A stretch of 64,000 nt of DNA from a virus, in IMG/VR virus record IMGVR_UViG_3300044991_002130, positions 1 through 64,000 of that record, one strand, 5' to 3'. Positions 53,435 through 61,762 of the stretch are shown in pieces (position 1 is the first letter of the stretch; each line of letters begins with the position of its first letter). The notes beneath the pieces were generated by a model. That model had not been told where the DNA came from. It did no database searches and saw only the letters and a program-made list of their open reading frames with translations. The position numbers were made by a program, and so were the translations under genes.

Positions 53435-53463
53435 TTGACTTTTTATAAAAAGCACACCATAGT
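53435..53463 (+). promoter_or_regulatory. Sigma70-type promoter
   Basis: TTGACT, 17-nt spacer, CATAGT then TAT; before the HNH gene. Confidence 0.75.
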
Positions 53464-53490
53464 TATAGGTGTATAAAGGATGTTATAAAA

Positions 53491-54153
53491 ATGAATGTTA
53501 TCAATCAACCAGTATTATCTCTAAATGCAAATTGGATGGCTCTTGGAACCAAGACTGTCAAAGATGCTCTAATCTCTATGCTTGGCGGAGACAGCGGCAA
53601 TAATCCGCCAGCCGTTGCCATCGACATGGACTTTGCCGTTGGTGCCGATGGCAATGTTGATTGGGACAATCCAACAAGCACAATTCCGGTTGGTTGGGAT
53701 GTGTGGAAAACATTGCCTGTGCGTGATTATGATCTGGCAATTCACACTGCCAATATGGTCATTCGTGCTCCACGGGTCATTATTCAGCCCAACTATGGCA
53801 AAATGCCTATGGTTGAGCCTCGTCCTACAAAAGAAGCCATTCGCAAGCGTGATGGTGGCATAGACCAATACACAGGAAAAGTTCTGTCTTGGAAAGATGG
53901 CAACATTGACCATGTTATTCCACGTGCTCAAGGTGGCAAAAACACGTTTGAAAACATGGTGTGGTGTCATAAAGATATCAACAGTAAAAAGGCTGATAAA
54001 ACACCCGAGCAGGCTGGTCTAAAGCTTATTCGCAAGCCATATGCACCAAAGTCAATTCCTGTCAGCGCAACAATAAATATTGCACATCATCCAAGTTGGG
54101 TTTATTTCATGGACAATGTAACAGAGGTTCGAGAGCCGAAGTTAAGCATTTAA
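53491..54153 (+). CDS. HNH endonuclease
   Basis: 220 aa. RDGGIDQYTGKVL then NIDHVIPRAQGGKNTFENMVW and INSKKADKTPEQAGLKL form the DH...N...K HNH core (residues about 118-180). The usual CxxC zinc pair is absent. The N-terminal ~95 residues (SLNANWMALGTKTVKDAL) match a domain that accompanies HNH nucleases in phages. Possible phage DNA metabolism or mobile nuclease. Confidence 0.85.
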   Translation: MNVINQPVLSLNANWMALGTKTVKDALISMLGGDSGNNPPAVAIDMDFAVGADGNVDWDNPTSTIPVGWDVWKTLPVRDYDLAIHTANMVIRAPRVIIQPNYGKMPMVEPRPTKEAIRKRDGGIDQYTGKVLSWKDGNIDHVIPRAQGGKNTFENMVWCHKDINSKKADKTPEQAGLKLIRKPYAPKSIPVSATINIAHHPSWVYFMDNVTEVREPKLSI

Positions 54154-54175
54154 GTAGAATAACATTGACAACCAC

Positions 54176-54204
54176 GAAGTGTCGCAATATGATTGCGACA
54201 CTTC
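54176..54204 (+). terminator. Perfect hairpin, probable terminator
   Basis: AAGTGTCGCAAT-ATG-ATTGCGACACTT, 12 perfect pairs, followed by CTTATTAT. It lies between the HNH stop and the next start, and could also act as an operator. Confidence 0.7.
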
Positions 54205-54211
54205 TTATTAT

Positions 54212-54658
54212 ATGAATAGCAATATAAAATACTACATATCTGGCGCGTTGCTGGGATTTACAATCTTTGCGGCAATACAACTGCCAAGCGTCTGGTTAGC
54301 TGATATAATCCTACTCGATATTTTGGCAGCACTTTTTTATCTATATTTACAACTAAAACGGAGAATATCCGAAGAGTTTGAGAAATATAACATCAAGTTT
54401 GTAGAGTCGGGAAATGCAATCACAGACACGTTGAAGGTTGCGTTCGACAATATAAAAAAAACAAGTACTGAACAACAAAAATTAAATGCAAAACTTAGGG
54501 AATATAATTCAAAATTACATCGGGTCGAGCAACACCAGCATAGACTGGCTAGTATCGGAATCAAAAAAGGAATTGACGCCCGAGATAAATTGTCTGAAGA
54601 GACGAGAACTTCTCGCCCGGACGAAGTTCAATCACAGAGACGTGGTCGAACTGAGTGA
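54212..54658 (+). CDS. Membrane protein with coiled coil (spanin-like?)
   Basis: 148 aa from ATG 54212. One or two N-terminal transmembrane spans (YYISGALLGFTIFAAIQL, VWLADIILLDILAALFYLYL) then a long charged coiled coil (residues 45-115). The layout resembles i-spanins (Rz) but no lipoprotein partner is visible. Overlaps the next frame for 173 bases. Confidence 0.6.
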   Translation: MNSNIKYYISGALLGFTIFAAIQLPSVWLADIILLDILAALFYLYLQLKRRISEEFEKYNIKFVESGNAITDTLKVAFDNIKKTSTEQQKLNAKLREYNSKLHRVEQHQHRLASIGIKKGIDARDKLSEETRTSRPDEVQSQRRGRTE

Positions 54659-54743
54659 CCAATTAAAATCTCTTACAAAGCTTTGTAAAAAACTAAACAT
54701 AAACATTGATAATTTATACGTAAATGAAAACAAACTCGGATAG
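54486..54743 (+). CDS. Overlapping coiled-coil frame
   Basis: Up to 85 aa in a different frame from 54212-54658. Its C-terminal half (VVELSDQLKSLTKLCKKLNI) looks like genuine coiled coil, while the other frame becomes Arg/Ser/Glu-rich there. Either a separate gene, or the natural end of the preceding protein reached by frameshift or a sequencing indel. Confidence 0.4.
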   Translation: MQNLGNIIQNYIGSSNTSIDWLVSESKKELTPEINCLKRRELLARTKFNHRDVVELSDQLKSLTKLCKKLNINIDNLYVNENKLG

Positions 54744-54939
54744 TCCAACAATGGTAGAATTTGGAAAGCTTGATGCCGGAAATAAATTCTTTTTGTCCAA
54801 CCCAATTGGACTCGAAGACCGTGCATCTTATATAAAAATGACAAGTCAAAAAGACAAGGATGGTAGGTGGTCAAACGCCAAGAACCCATTTGGTATAGTA
54901 ATATTCGTGCAATATGACAAACGCGTGTGGGTAAAATGA
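54724..54939 (+). CDS. Hypothetical small protein
   Basis: 71 aa; overlaps both neighbours slightly. NKFFLSNPIGLEDRASYIKM and FGIVIFVQYDKRVWVK; beta-rich. Function unknown. Confidence 0.65.
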   Translation: MKTNSDSPTMVEFGKLDAGNKFFLSNPIGLEDRASYIKMTSQKDKDGRWSNAKNPFGIVIFVQYDKRVWVK

Positions 54940-55346
54940 AAATTGTAATAAGCAAATGTTATGGTGGATTTAGTCTTTCACCCAAAGCAGTCAAATGGCT
55001 CGCAGACAAACGTGGACAACAGTGCCACTTTTTTCAGTCCAAGTATGTCGATGGAAAGCATGCGTATGTTCCATTTGATGGCGAATTCCCAGAGGGTTTG
55101 TTCTGGGTTGCTTTTAGTACAGACAATCCAACAAATGAAAATTATAGCAAATATCGTTTGGACAATCACCCACGTGACCGAGCCGACCCATTACTTGTCC
55201 AAGTTGTTGAAGAGTTGGGCGAAGAAGCAAATGGTTCTGCCGCAGAACTAAAGGTTGTTGACATACCAGATGGTATTGAATATACAATTGAAGAATATGA
55301 TGGCATGGAAACTATCCACGAAGCCCATCGCGTGTGGGGAGATTGA
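54936..55346 (+). CDS. Conserved phage/bacterial hypothetical
   Basis: 136 aa from ATG 54936 (ATGA overlap with the previous stop). KIVISKCYGGFSLSPKAVKW, then DPLLVQVVEELGEEANG, and VVDIPDGIEYTIEEYDGMET are conserved features of an uncharacterised protein common in phages. Its 3' end overlaps the end of the opposite HNH gene by 35 bases. Confidence 0.8.
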   Translation: MKIVISKCYGGFSLSPKAVKWLADKRGQQCHFFQSKYVDGKHAYVPFDGEFPEGLFWVAFSTDNPTNENYSKYRLDNHPRDRADPLLVQVVEELGEEANGSAAELKVVDIPDGIEYTIEEYDGMETIHEAHRVWGD

Positions 55347-56157
55347 TCGGTTCAGATTTGGGAATTTTGTGATTGTGCCTGTATTTTGTATGGCAAGAAG
55401 ACCCGCAAAACAAAAACTTCCCGCCTTTATTCCAAGACTTCAATACAGTTTTTTCTTTCCCACAACAAATACATTTATAAGTTAGATACGCTGTTTCTTT
55501 TTTGTATTGATTGAAACATTGTCGGTCACAAAAATGATCTTCATTTGGTCCTTTATACCTATTCTTTTCTATATTTTTTGTTTTTCCACACATTTTACAC
55601 TGAATATCTATTCTTGCGTTTTTTTGTTTTAGTTTTATTCCACATGGTTTGGAACAGCATTTTTGAGTTTTTACTTTATTATGAGATGATGGAATAGTAA
55701 ATGTTTTCCCGCATATTACACAATCAGATGTATAGTATTCTGTTGTTGATTCAACCGATTTTCTATAACAAGAAAAACTACAAAACTTTGTTTTTTCTTT
55801 ATTATGTCTGCTTTCTGTAACGTTGAATAGTTTTCCACAATAATCACAAGTTGAATGAACCCGCTTGAATAGTTTTTTGCGAAGCCATCCATAAAGTTTG
55901 TTATTCCTTTTTTGACCCCCATTCGCCGTACACATCATATTGGCAGCAAACAAGATATTGCGATTGTCTGGATATATTTTTACCAAAAGTTGATGGCATA
56001 CATAATGTTCTTCGGGTGTGAGTGATACTATGTTTTCACCTTCATCATTTCCTCCCAAACATTTCGGTATTATATGATGCTGTTCATACAAATCTTCGTT
56101 TGGACTTCTCGACTTTGCTCTTTCAACTATTCGGTGATATATTTCGGGGTAGTTCAT
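55312..56157 (-). CDS. HNH homing endonuclease with tandem zinc fingers
   Basis: 281 aa. HNH core YEQHHIIPKCLGGNDEGENIV plus LTPEEHYVCHQLLVKIYP (residues 24-62). Then five CxxC-x(n)-CxxxC modules (CDYCGKLF..FCSFSC, CVICGKTF..CCSKPC, CKMCGKTK..FCDRQC, CICCGKEK..FCGSSC). Zinc-finger repeats would give sequence-specific DNA contact. It interrupts the plus-strand run of genes and overlaps the 3' end of one, as expected of a mobile intruder. Confidence 0.85.
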   Translation of the reverse strand: MNYPEIYHRIVERAKSRSPNEDLYEQHHIIPKCLGGNDEGENIVSLTPEEHYVCHQLLVKIYPDNRNILFAANMMCTANGGQKRNNKLYGWLRKKLFKRVHSTCDYCGKLFNVTESRHNKEKTKFCSFSCYRKSVESTTEYYTSDCVICGKTFTIPSSHNKVKTQKCCSKPCGIKLKQKNARIDIQCKMCGKTKNIEKNRYKGPNEDHFCDRQCFNQYKKETAYLTYKCICCGKEKTVLKSWNKGGKFLFCGSSCHTKYRHNHKIPKSEPINLPTRDGLRG

Positions 56158-56297
56158 TTTTTGTTTTTTAGTTCATAGTATTTTTGTAACTTTTTCTTTT
56201 TTATCTCTTCCTTGTGGAGTTGATAATATTTGTTGGCGCGAACACGACTTTCTTCAAGAACTTGTTCGTAGGTTTTGTTATGTGATTTTCTTCCCAT
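56154..56297 (-). CDS. 47-aa basic protein upstream of the HNH gene
   Basis: MGRKSHNKTYEQVLEESRVR... ending ELKNKK; its TGA overlaps the HNH start (ATGA). Highly basic helix, perhaps a detached DNA-binding part of the endonuclease. Confidence 0.6.
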   Translation of the reverse strand: MGRKSHNKTYEQVLEESRVRANKYYQLHKEEIKKKKLQKYYELKNKK

Positions 56298-56300
56298 GTG

Positions 56301-56310
56301 AATAAATATA
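56301..56310 (-). promoter_or_regulatory. Start-proximal TATATTTATT element
   Basis: Minus strand, 3 nt before the start at 56297; drives the small protein and HNH endonuclease. Confidence 0.5.
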
Positions 56311-56360
56311 AAATAAAAAAAGAAAAACGCAGGAAAATGCTATTTATAACAAACATCTTG

Positions 56361-56388
56361 TTGACATATATCCGCACTATTGTATAGT
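56361..56388 (+). promoter_or_regulatory. Sigma70-type promoter
   Basis: TTGACA, 16-nt spacer, TATAGT; before the clamp-loader small subunit gene. Confidence 0.8.
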
Positions 56389-56399
56389 TGGTAAATAAT

Positions 56400-56864
56400 A
56401 TGGCAAAAATAAAAAATGAAGTTGACAAAAAACCAAAGACTAAAAGTTTATTTGATCACCTCAATGAAATCCGTGTGGGAAAAAATCCTAAATACTTTGA
56501 AACTCTGTCTGAAACGGATAAAAAGACTTGGAGTAATTATATGGTATGCAGATTTTTAAGCATGCAACCATTGCTGGTAGAAACGATAAATGATATGCAA
56601 TCATACCAAGATAAGTTAGAGCCTAAAGATTTCTATCGACTGTGTTCGGAGACAGTGCCGCGAGGCCGGGGATATTATCCATATATAAAAAACACAGCGG
56701 AAAAATATAATAAATCTTTGCTGTCATTGCTTTGTATACATTTTAAAGAATGTGAGAGAAATGTGTTGCAGTATATTGGACTCCTGACCCAAGAGGATTT
56801 GCGGGCGATAGTAAAATTGTACGGATATTCAGACAAACAAGCAGATGAGTTAATTATAACTTGA
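56400..56864 (+). CDS. 62: Clamp loader small subunit (T4 gp62-like)
   Basis: 154 aa from ATG 56400 (T4 gp62: 187). LFDHLNEIRVGKNPKYFETL, NYMVCRFLSMQPLLVETI, and ETVPRGRGYYPYIK correspond to gp62's conserved core, including VPRGxxYxxW/YxK. It binds gp44 to load the clamp. In T4 it is adjacent to gene 44; here they are 44 kb apart. Confidence 0.82.
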   Translation: MAKIKNEVDKKPKTKSLFDHLNEIRVGKNPKYFETLSETDKKTWSNYMVCRFLSMQPLLVETINDMQSYQDKLEPKDFYRLCSETVPRGRGYYPYIKNTAEKYNKSLLSLLCIHFKECERNVLQYIGLLTQEDLRAIVKLYGYSDKQADELIIT

Positions 56865-56895
56865 CGTTATTCGTGTGCTCTGTACCATTTGATAT

Positions 56896-57534
56896 ATGAG
56901 TAATAAACGTGTAATTGGGATAGGAGGCGTGGCAAGGGCTGGAAAAGACACCTTCGCCTCTATATTAACCAATCAATTGAAGGCGGCGGGAAAAACGGTA
57001 GATAGGTTTGCGTTTGCGGACGCATTGAAAGAGGACTGTGAGGCGTTTTGTGTAGAGAAACTCGGAGTGACCGCGTTCACGCAAATACCAGAGGAAAAGA
57101 TTTTAATTCGGCCATTGCTTGTTTGGTATGGCGATGCAAAAAGAAAGCAGACCAATGGAAGATATTGGGTAGATATTATAGATAAACAAGTGAAAGCGTC
57201 AACCGCCGATTTTTGTATTGTTACCGACGTTCGTTATGACTTCTACGAGCGTGATGAAATCAATTGGGTCAAACAAGAGTGTCATGGTCTTGTGGTGCAC
57301 GTGAGTCGGTGGAGCAGGCCGAGCATTCTAAATGCAATCGGGGATAGAACTTTGAGATACTATGTGCAACCAGCCAATGACCACGAAAAAGAGAATAACC
57401 CAAAGGTAAAAGCCAAAGCTGATCGCGTCGTTGAATGGGAAAACGTAGACGGTTTAACTATGGAACAACTGACATTTGCTCCGTCCCTAGTAGCCCACGT
57501 AGACGAGTTTATATTTAAATCCCGACTGGTTTAA
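56896..57534 (+). CDS. 1: Deoxynucleoside monophosphate kinase (T4 gp1-like)
   Basis: 212 aa. P-loop GIGGVARAGKDTF (residues 7-19), DRFAFADALKED (about 36-47), a Trp/Gly substrate loop LLVWYGDAKRKQTNGRYWVD, and ADFCIVTDVRYDFYERDE (Walker B). Matches dNMP kinases that phosphorylate dGMP, dTMP and modified nucleotides. Tail-to-tail overlap of 4 bases with the next gene. Confidence 0.85.
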   Translation: MSNKRVIGIGGVARAGKDTFASILTNQLKAAGKTVDRFAFADALKEDCEAFCVEKLGVTAFTQIPEEKILIRPLLVWYGDAKRKQTNGRYWVDIIDKQVKASTADFCIVTDVRYDFYERDEINWVKQECHGLVVHVSRWSRPSILNAIGDRTLRYYVQPANDHEKENNPKVKAKADRVVEWENVDGLTMEQLTFAPSLVAHVDEFIFKSRLV

Positions 57535-57962
57535 TCTTCGTCGGAATCTTCGTCGGAATCTTCTCCGTTGTCAAATTCCTCATTCAATTTTAAGAAATCT
57601 TGTTGTGTTAATTTTAAGTTGTGTATAATAGCGGTAATTAACATAGCAAGTTGACGGGTATCAAACTTTTGCGATTTAATACTTTGACAAAATTTTTCGG
57701 ATATTCCGATAATTTTTTTGTCAAGTTTTGCTCCACCCGACGGGTATATTATACCGGGGATAGGATTATTCGCATCGTGCATATCAGACAACTTATCCAG
57801 TTCCTCTTTGAGTAACTGATTATATTCGTCCTCACTCGCCGCGACTGTCTTTATTAATTTTTTCAACTCGTCTATATCATTTTTCTTGACAATCTTAGCA
57901 ACAGAGAAATTTTTTAGTATCCCGGATTGCTGCAAAACGTGGGTGTAAGTTTGATTTGACAT
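57531..57962 (-). CDS. Acidic-tailed hypothetical protein
   Basis: 143 aa from the Met at 57962, right after a start-proximal element. Helical, ending DNGEDSDEDSDED (encoded by a small TTCGTCGGAATC repeat). Similar acidic-tailed small proteins occur near tail genes of T4-like phages, but I cannot assign it. Confidence 0.65.
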   Translation of the reverse strand: MSNQTYTHVLQQSGILKNFSVAKIVKKNDIDELKKLIKTVAASEDEYNQLLKEELDKLSDMHDANNPIPGIIYPSGGAKLDKKIIGISEKFCQSIKSQKFDTRQLAMLITAIIHNLKLTQQDFLKLNEEFDNGEDSDEDSDED

Positions 57963-57979
57963 TATTATACTGTATTTAA

Positions 57980-57989
57980 GATAAATATA
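57980..57989 (-). promoter_or_regulatory. TATATTTATC element
   Basis: Minus strand, 17 nt before the start at 57962. Confidence 0.45.
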
Positions 57990-58001
57990 AACGTATTTCG
58001 T

Positions 58002-58029
58002 TTGACACCAAAGATTATCGGTATATTGT
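58002..58029 (+). promoter_or_regulatory. Sigma70-type promoter
   Basis: TTGACA, 16-nt spacer, TATTGT; before the nuclease gene at 58038 and divergent from the minus-strand element. Confidence 0.65.
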
Positions 58030-58037
58030 GATTGAAT

Positions 58038-59045
58038 ATGGCAACAGAAGAATTCCTCGTAGAAGACGCTGCAACTCCACCCGAACCTACAAAAGTAGTC
58101 GCGGAGAAGAAGCAAAAACATGTCAGTTTTAGCCAGTATGCTAAATGGTTGAAATGTCCCCAAGATTGGAAGTTGTCGTACATCGACAAACTTTCTCCGT
58201 ACGACTCAACCATACACACAGTATTTGGAACTGCCATTCATGGTGCGATTCAAGCGTATCTTAAGATTCTATATACTGTGGGAGCGCCGGAGGCGGATGA
58301 ATTTGATACAATTGGAGAGTTTAAGAAGGGATACAAGAAAGAACTACTGCAATTGAAGATTGCCACACCGGAACAAGAGAAGCTATCCGAAGAAGAATTG
58401 AAATCGCTGAAATTAGTGACTGAGGCAACCATATCAGAATTTGAATCGGACGGAAAAACGATACTCAATCACATGCTCGACTATTCCACCAGAACAAAAC
58501 ATTTCCCGTCCAAGCGATACGAACTGGTAGGCATTGAGCTTCCGTTGGAAATCCCACTGAGAAAATCAACTCTGTTATATAAAGGATTCTTGGATATTGT
58601 GCTCAAGGATAAACAGACCAACAAAATATTGATATTGGACTTTAAGACCTCAACCAATGGATGGAATAAGTACCAGAAGGTTGACCGAACCAAGATTGAC
58701 CAGCTATTGCTGTATAAACGGTTTTACAGCCAAACGTTCAAAGTTGCGATGGACGAGATAGAAGTTGAATTCTTTGTGCTTAAACGCAAGCTGATGGAGG
58801 ATGTGACGTTCCCACAACAACGCATTCAACGTATATCTCCACCGGACGGAAAAAAGAGCATGGCCGAAGTTGAGGCATCGTTTTTAGATTTTATAAAAAG
58901 TGGATTTGACGACCAAGGAAATTATAACAAAGACGGGGCGTTTCCTAAAACTCCCGGCAAAGCAAAAAAGAATTGTAAATATTGCTTTTTCAAGACCCAC
59001 AAGAATGAAAAGGGAGAATTGTATTGTAACGGAAAGGAAGGCTGA
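58038..59045 (+). CDS. PD-(D/E)XK nuclease, RecB/Cas4-like
   Basis: 335 aa. SFSQYAKWLKCPQDWKL and FGTAIHGAIQAYL at the N-terminus, GFLDIVL then ILILDFKTSTNG as the D...DxK catalytic core (about residues 190-215), QLLLYKRFY, and a C-terminal Cys cluster (CKYCFF...LYC) that with an upstream Cys could hold an Fe-S cluster. Likely a recombination or DNA-processing exonuclease. Confidence 0.85.
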   Translation: MATEEFLVEDAATPPEPTKVVAEKKQKHVSFSQYAKWLKCPQDWKLSYIDKLSPYDSTIHTVFGTAIHGAIQAYLKILYTVGAPEADEFDTIGEFKKGYKKELLQLKIATPEQEKLSEEELKSLKLVTEATISEFESDGKTILNHMLDYSTRTKHFPSKRYELVGIELPLEIPLRKSTLLYKGFLDIVLKDKQTNKILILDFKTSTNGWNKYQKVDRTKIDQLLLYKRFYSQTFKVAMDEIEVEFFVLKRKLMEDVTFPQQRIQRISPPDGKKSMAEVEASFLDFIKSGFDDQGNYNKDGAFPKTPGKAKKNCKYCFFKTHKNEKGELYCNGKEG

Positions 59046-59046
59046 C

Positions 59047-59289
59047 ATGACCATCAATTACGGTATCATTGCATATACATTAAAGGGCGAAAAAGAATCA
59101 CCCACGCTATCAATTCTGCATTTTTGCGGATATGCGGAACCTCCCACACAAGCAGACATTGAATCGTTGTCCAAAGAATTAAACACCGACCCCGAATTTG
59201 GATTGGTAGGAAAGATTGGAACCGAGACATTTTTGATGGAAGCAACTCCCGATATTATAAAAAAGTTTAAAGAATTGCCGCCAGTTTGA
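59047..59289 (+). CDS. Hypothetical protein
   Basis: 80 aa from ATG 59047, immediately after the nuclease stop. GIIAYTLKGEKESPTLSILH and FCGYAEPPTQADIESL; ferredoxin-like alternation of strands and helices. Function unknown. Confidence 0.7.
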   Translation: MTINYGIIAYTLKGEKESPTLSILHFCGYAEPPTQADIESLSKELNTDPEFGLVGKIGTETFLMEATPDIIKKFKELPPV

Positions 59290-59346
59290 TTTTTATATAT
59301 ATGGAAAATCTAATTTCATATATATGTATATAGGAAATATCATACT

Positions 59347-59556
59347 ATGAAATTAAAATCAAATCACGAAACTAGCTTCACTTCCGTCCATGTGTTCAAG
59401 GACAAATATACCCTATTCAAAGAATCTGGTGTAAGTAGCGGAATGACGCTCCAAAAATTGGTCAATCGTTGCGTATATCTTTATATCAACGACCCCGAAT
59501 TCAAAAAGAAGGTAGACGGAGAATCTGCATTACAAAGCAGTGGATCAGCATTTTAA
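59347..59556 (+). CDS. Small protein, possible ribbon-helix-helix
   Basis: 69 aa. A strand (TSFTSVHVFKDKYTLFK) followed by two helices (MTLQKLVNRCVYLYIND) fits RHH-type DNA-binding proteins. Weak assignment. Confidence 0.6.
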   Translation: MKLKSNHETSFTSVHVFKDKYTLFKESGVSSGMTLQKLVNRCVYLYINDPEFKKKVDGESALQSSGSAF

Positions 59557-59563
59557 TTATAAG

Positions 59564-59592
59564 TTGACAAACGCAAAAATTAAAGCATAATA
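59564..59592 (+). promoter_or_regulatory. Sigma70-type promoter
   Basis: TTGACA, 17-nt spacer, ATAATA; 10 bases before the GT4 gene. Confidence 0.75.
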
Positions 59593-59602
59593 CGAAAATT
59601 AT

Positions 59603-61078
59603 ATGGTAAAAGATTATATTCCACAAAAAGATAGAAAAAAAATAATACTATTATGCGACGATTTGCGTATGCATTCTGGTATTGCCACAATGGCTAGAGA
59701 ATTTGTCACTGGTCTTGCTCATAAATATAATTGGGTACAATTGGCCGGAAGCGTTCAGCACCCAGACAAAGGTAAGATTTTTAATCTCGATGCCGCCACA
59801 AATGCAACCACCGGATTAACGGACTCTTATGTGCGACTATACCCTATTGATGGGTACGGCAACTCAGACGTATTAAATGAAGTTATAAAACTAGAAAACC
59901 CCGATGCTCTCCTACATTTTACAGACCCTAGATTCTGGATTTGGTTATATCAAATCGAGCGTGAGTTGCGTCAAAAGCTACCTATTGGCTTTTATAGTAT
60001 ATGGGACGACCTACCATATCCTATGTATAATAGACCTTATTATGAGAGTTGCGATTGGATAGGTTGTATCAGTAAGCAGACCGAGAATATCGTAAAGGGA
60101 GTTCTTGGCTCCAATCTAAACAAACCGACCACGGTGACTTATGTTCCACATGGAATGAACACGAAAATGTTCAGACCGCTCGTCACAGAGGCGGAGCTAA
60201 AGGAGCTTGATATAGTTAAGAAGCAAATTCTAAAGAAAGAATATAGCTACGTTATTTTCTATAATAATAGAAACATTCGTCGCAAGCAAACTTCCACGAT
60301 AATGTTGGCCTATCGCAATTTCTGCGATAACCTATCAAAAGAAGAAGCGGCCAAATGTGTGTTGCTCATGCATACACACCCGATAGATGAAGCTGGTACC
60401 GATCTGCTAGCAGTGAAGGAAGCATTTTGTAAAGAATATGACGTAGTATTTAGCACGGATAAGATTGCCCCGGAGCGGTTGAATCAATATTATAATATCG
60501 CAGACGTAACGGTAAATCTCTCCGACAATGAAGGATTTGGAATAGCCACAGCAGAAAGTCTTGCGGCTGGCACGCCGATTATAGTTTCTGTAACCGGGGG
60601 TTTGCAAGATCAATGCGGGTTTACAGACGCCAACGGTAAGCCAGTGGAATTCAATGAGAGTTGGGGCAGTAACCACGATGGTAGATATAAAAATCACGGT
60701 AAATGGGTAACCCCAATATATCCGGGAGCCAGAATGTTGCAAGGTAGCATTCCGACGCCATACATTATCGCAGACTACGCTAGATGGGAAGACTGCGCCG
60801 AAGCGATGATGTATTGGTATATCTTGGGCAGAGAAAAGCGTAAAGAATGCGGTGAGGCTGGACGTGATTGGCTGAGTGGAGATGGTGGATTAAGTTCCGA
60901 GAGCATGTGTGAAAAGATGGCGGACGGTCTAGACTCTATGATTGCAAACTGGAAAGGTCGCGAGAGATTTAATCTACATCGCCACGACGAGCACGTCGGA
61001 CATACTATGCCTAATAATCAACTCGGAATTATCTTGCCAAAGATAGATAAAGCTGTAGTATTGAGCAAATACAATTAA
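59603..61078 (+). CDS. GT4-family glycosyltransferase
   Basis: 491 aa, GT-B fold. VTYVPHGMNTKMFRP (about residue 175), SYVIFYNNRNIRRKQTS (about 215), NIADVTVNLSDNEGFGIATA plus ESLAAGTPIIVSVTGG (about 300-335) is the E-x7-E donor motif. First gene of the second glycosylation group. Confidence 0.88.
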   Translation: MVKDYIPQKDRKKIILLCDDLRMHSGIATMAREFVTGLAHKYNWVQLAGSVQHPDKGKIFNLDAATNATTGLTDSYVRLYPIDGYGNSDVLNEVIKLENPDALLHFTDPRFWIWLYQIERELRQKLPIGFYSIWDDLPYPMYNRPYYESCDWIGCISKQTENIVKGVLGSNLNKPTTVTYVPHGMNTKMFRPLVTEAELKELDIVKKQILKKEYSYVIFYNNRNIRRKQTSTIMLAYRNFCDNLSKEEAAKCVLLMHTHPIDEAGTDLLAVKEAFCKEYDVVFSTDKIAPERLNQYYNIADVTVNLSDNEGFGIATAESLAAGTPIIVSVTGGLQDQCGFTDANGKPVEFNESWGSNHDGRYKNHGKWVTPIYPGARMLQGSIPTPYIIADYARWEDCAEAMMYWYILGREKRKECGEAGRDWLSGDGGLSSESMCEKMADGLDSMIANWKGRERFNLHRHDEHVGHTMPNNQLGIILPKIDKAVVLSKYN

Positions 61079-61084
61079 AGTAGT

Positions 61085-61438
61085 ATGAAACAACCAATGA
61101 TGAACGATGAAGAGTTTGCGACTATGATGCGGAAGCGCAAAATAGAATTTAAGGGGCCAAAATCCGAAATTTTGGACTACATGAACAAAACGTATCCATT
61201 GAAATCGACTCGACCAATGGAGATTGCGGCGGGAGACCGGTGGATTATTGATGATAACCTCACATACGAGAAACAGTTGGAGAACAACACTCGCAATATT
61301 GTGTTTCTGTTCTTTTTGGAATACGCGTCAATTAAGAAGTCTTCCGAGAATGAGGTGACGGAGACGTGGGACGTGGCGAGGGAATATATGCCGACCATAT
61401 CGCTCATGTTGCAATCGGTAATCGTGGAAATTGTTTAA
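61085..61438 (+). CDS. Hypothetical protein
   Basis: 117 aa. KIEFKGPKSEILDYMNKT, then RNIVFLFFLEYASIKK. Predicted helical. Function unknown; co-directional with the glycosyltransferases. Confidence 0.65.
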   Translation: MKQPMMNDEEFATMMRKRKIEFKGPKSEILDYMNKTYPLKSTRPMEIAAGDRWIIDDNLTYEKQLENNTRNIVFLFFLEYASIKKSSENEVTETWDVAREYMPTISLMLQSVIVEIV

Positions 61439-61453
61439 TTAAATATAAATTGT

Positions 61454-61756
61454 ATGAAATCATCGACTAGAAGTGTTCCGGGGAGAATTAAAGAGTGGGT
61501 GATGGGAGTCTGGTGGAATATTAGATATTATAGATTGCGCAAGCGTTTCATTCGAAATGTAAATCATGTTGCCGGAACTGCACAATCCCCCATCACAATA
61601 AAAATGGTTGATGGACAACGGCACAGTGTGCGGACTTATGATGCAACCGCCGCAATCGGGTATAATCAACGGAAACAATGGTTGGACCAAGTTAGTAAGC
61701 GAGACCGAGAGCTTTCAGCGATAAGAGAAGAATACAATTCAAAGAACTTAAACTAA
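61454..61756 (+). CDS. Hypothetical basic protein
   Basis: 100 aa. Very basic N-terminus (SSTRSVPGRIKEW, YYRLRKRFIRN), a central ITIKMVDGQRHSVRTYDA segment and a helical end. No family. Confidence 0.65.
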   Translation: MKSSTRSVPGRIKEWVMGVWWNIRYYRLRKRFIRNVNHVAGTAQSPITIKMVDGQRHSVRTYDATAAIGYNQRKQWLDQVSKRDRELSAIREEYNSKNLN

Positions 61757-61762
61757 AAAATT

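Noticed and set aside
57963-58163. N-terminal extension of the acidic-tailed minus-strand protein
   Set aside because: It would cover the divergent promoter region and the first codons of the nuclease gene; the Met at 57962 follows a start-proximal element.
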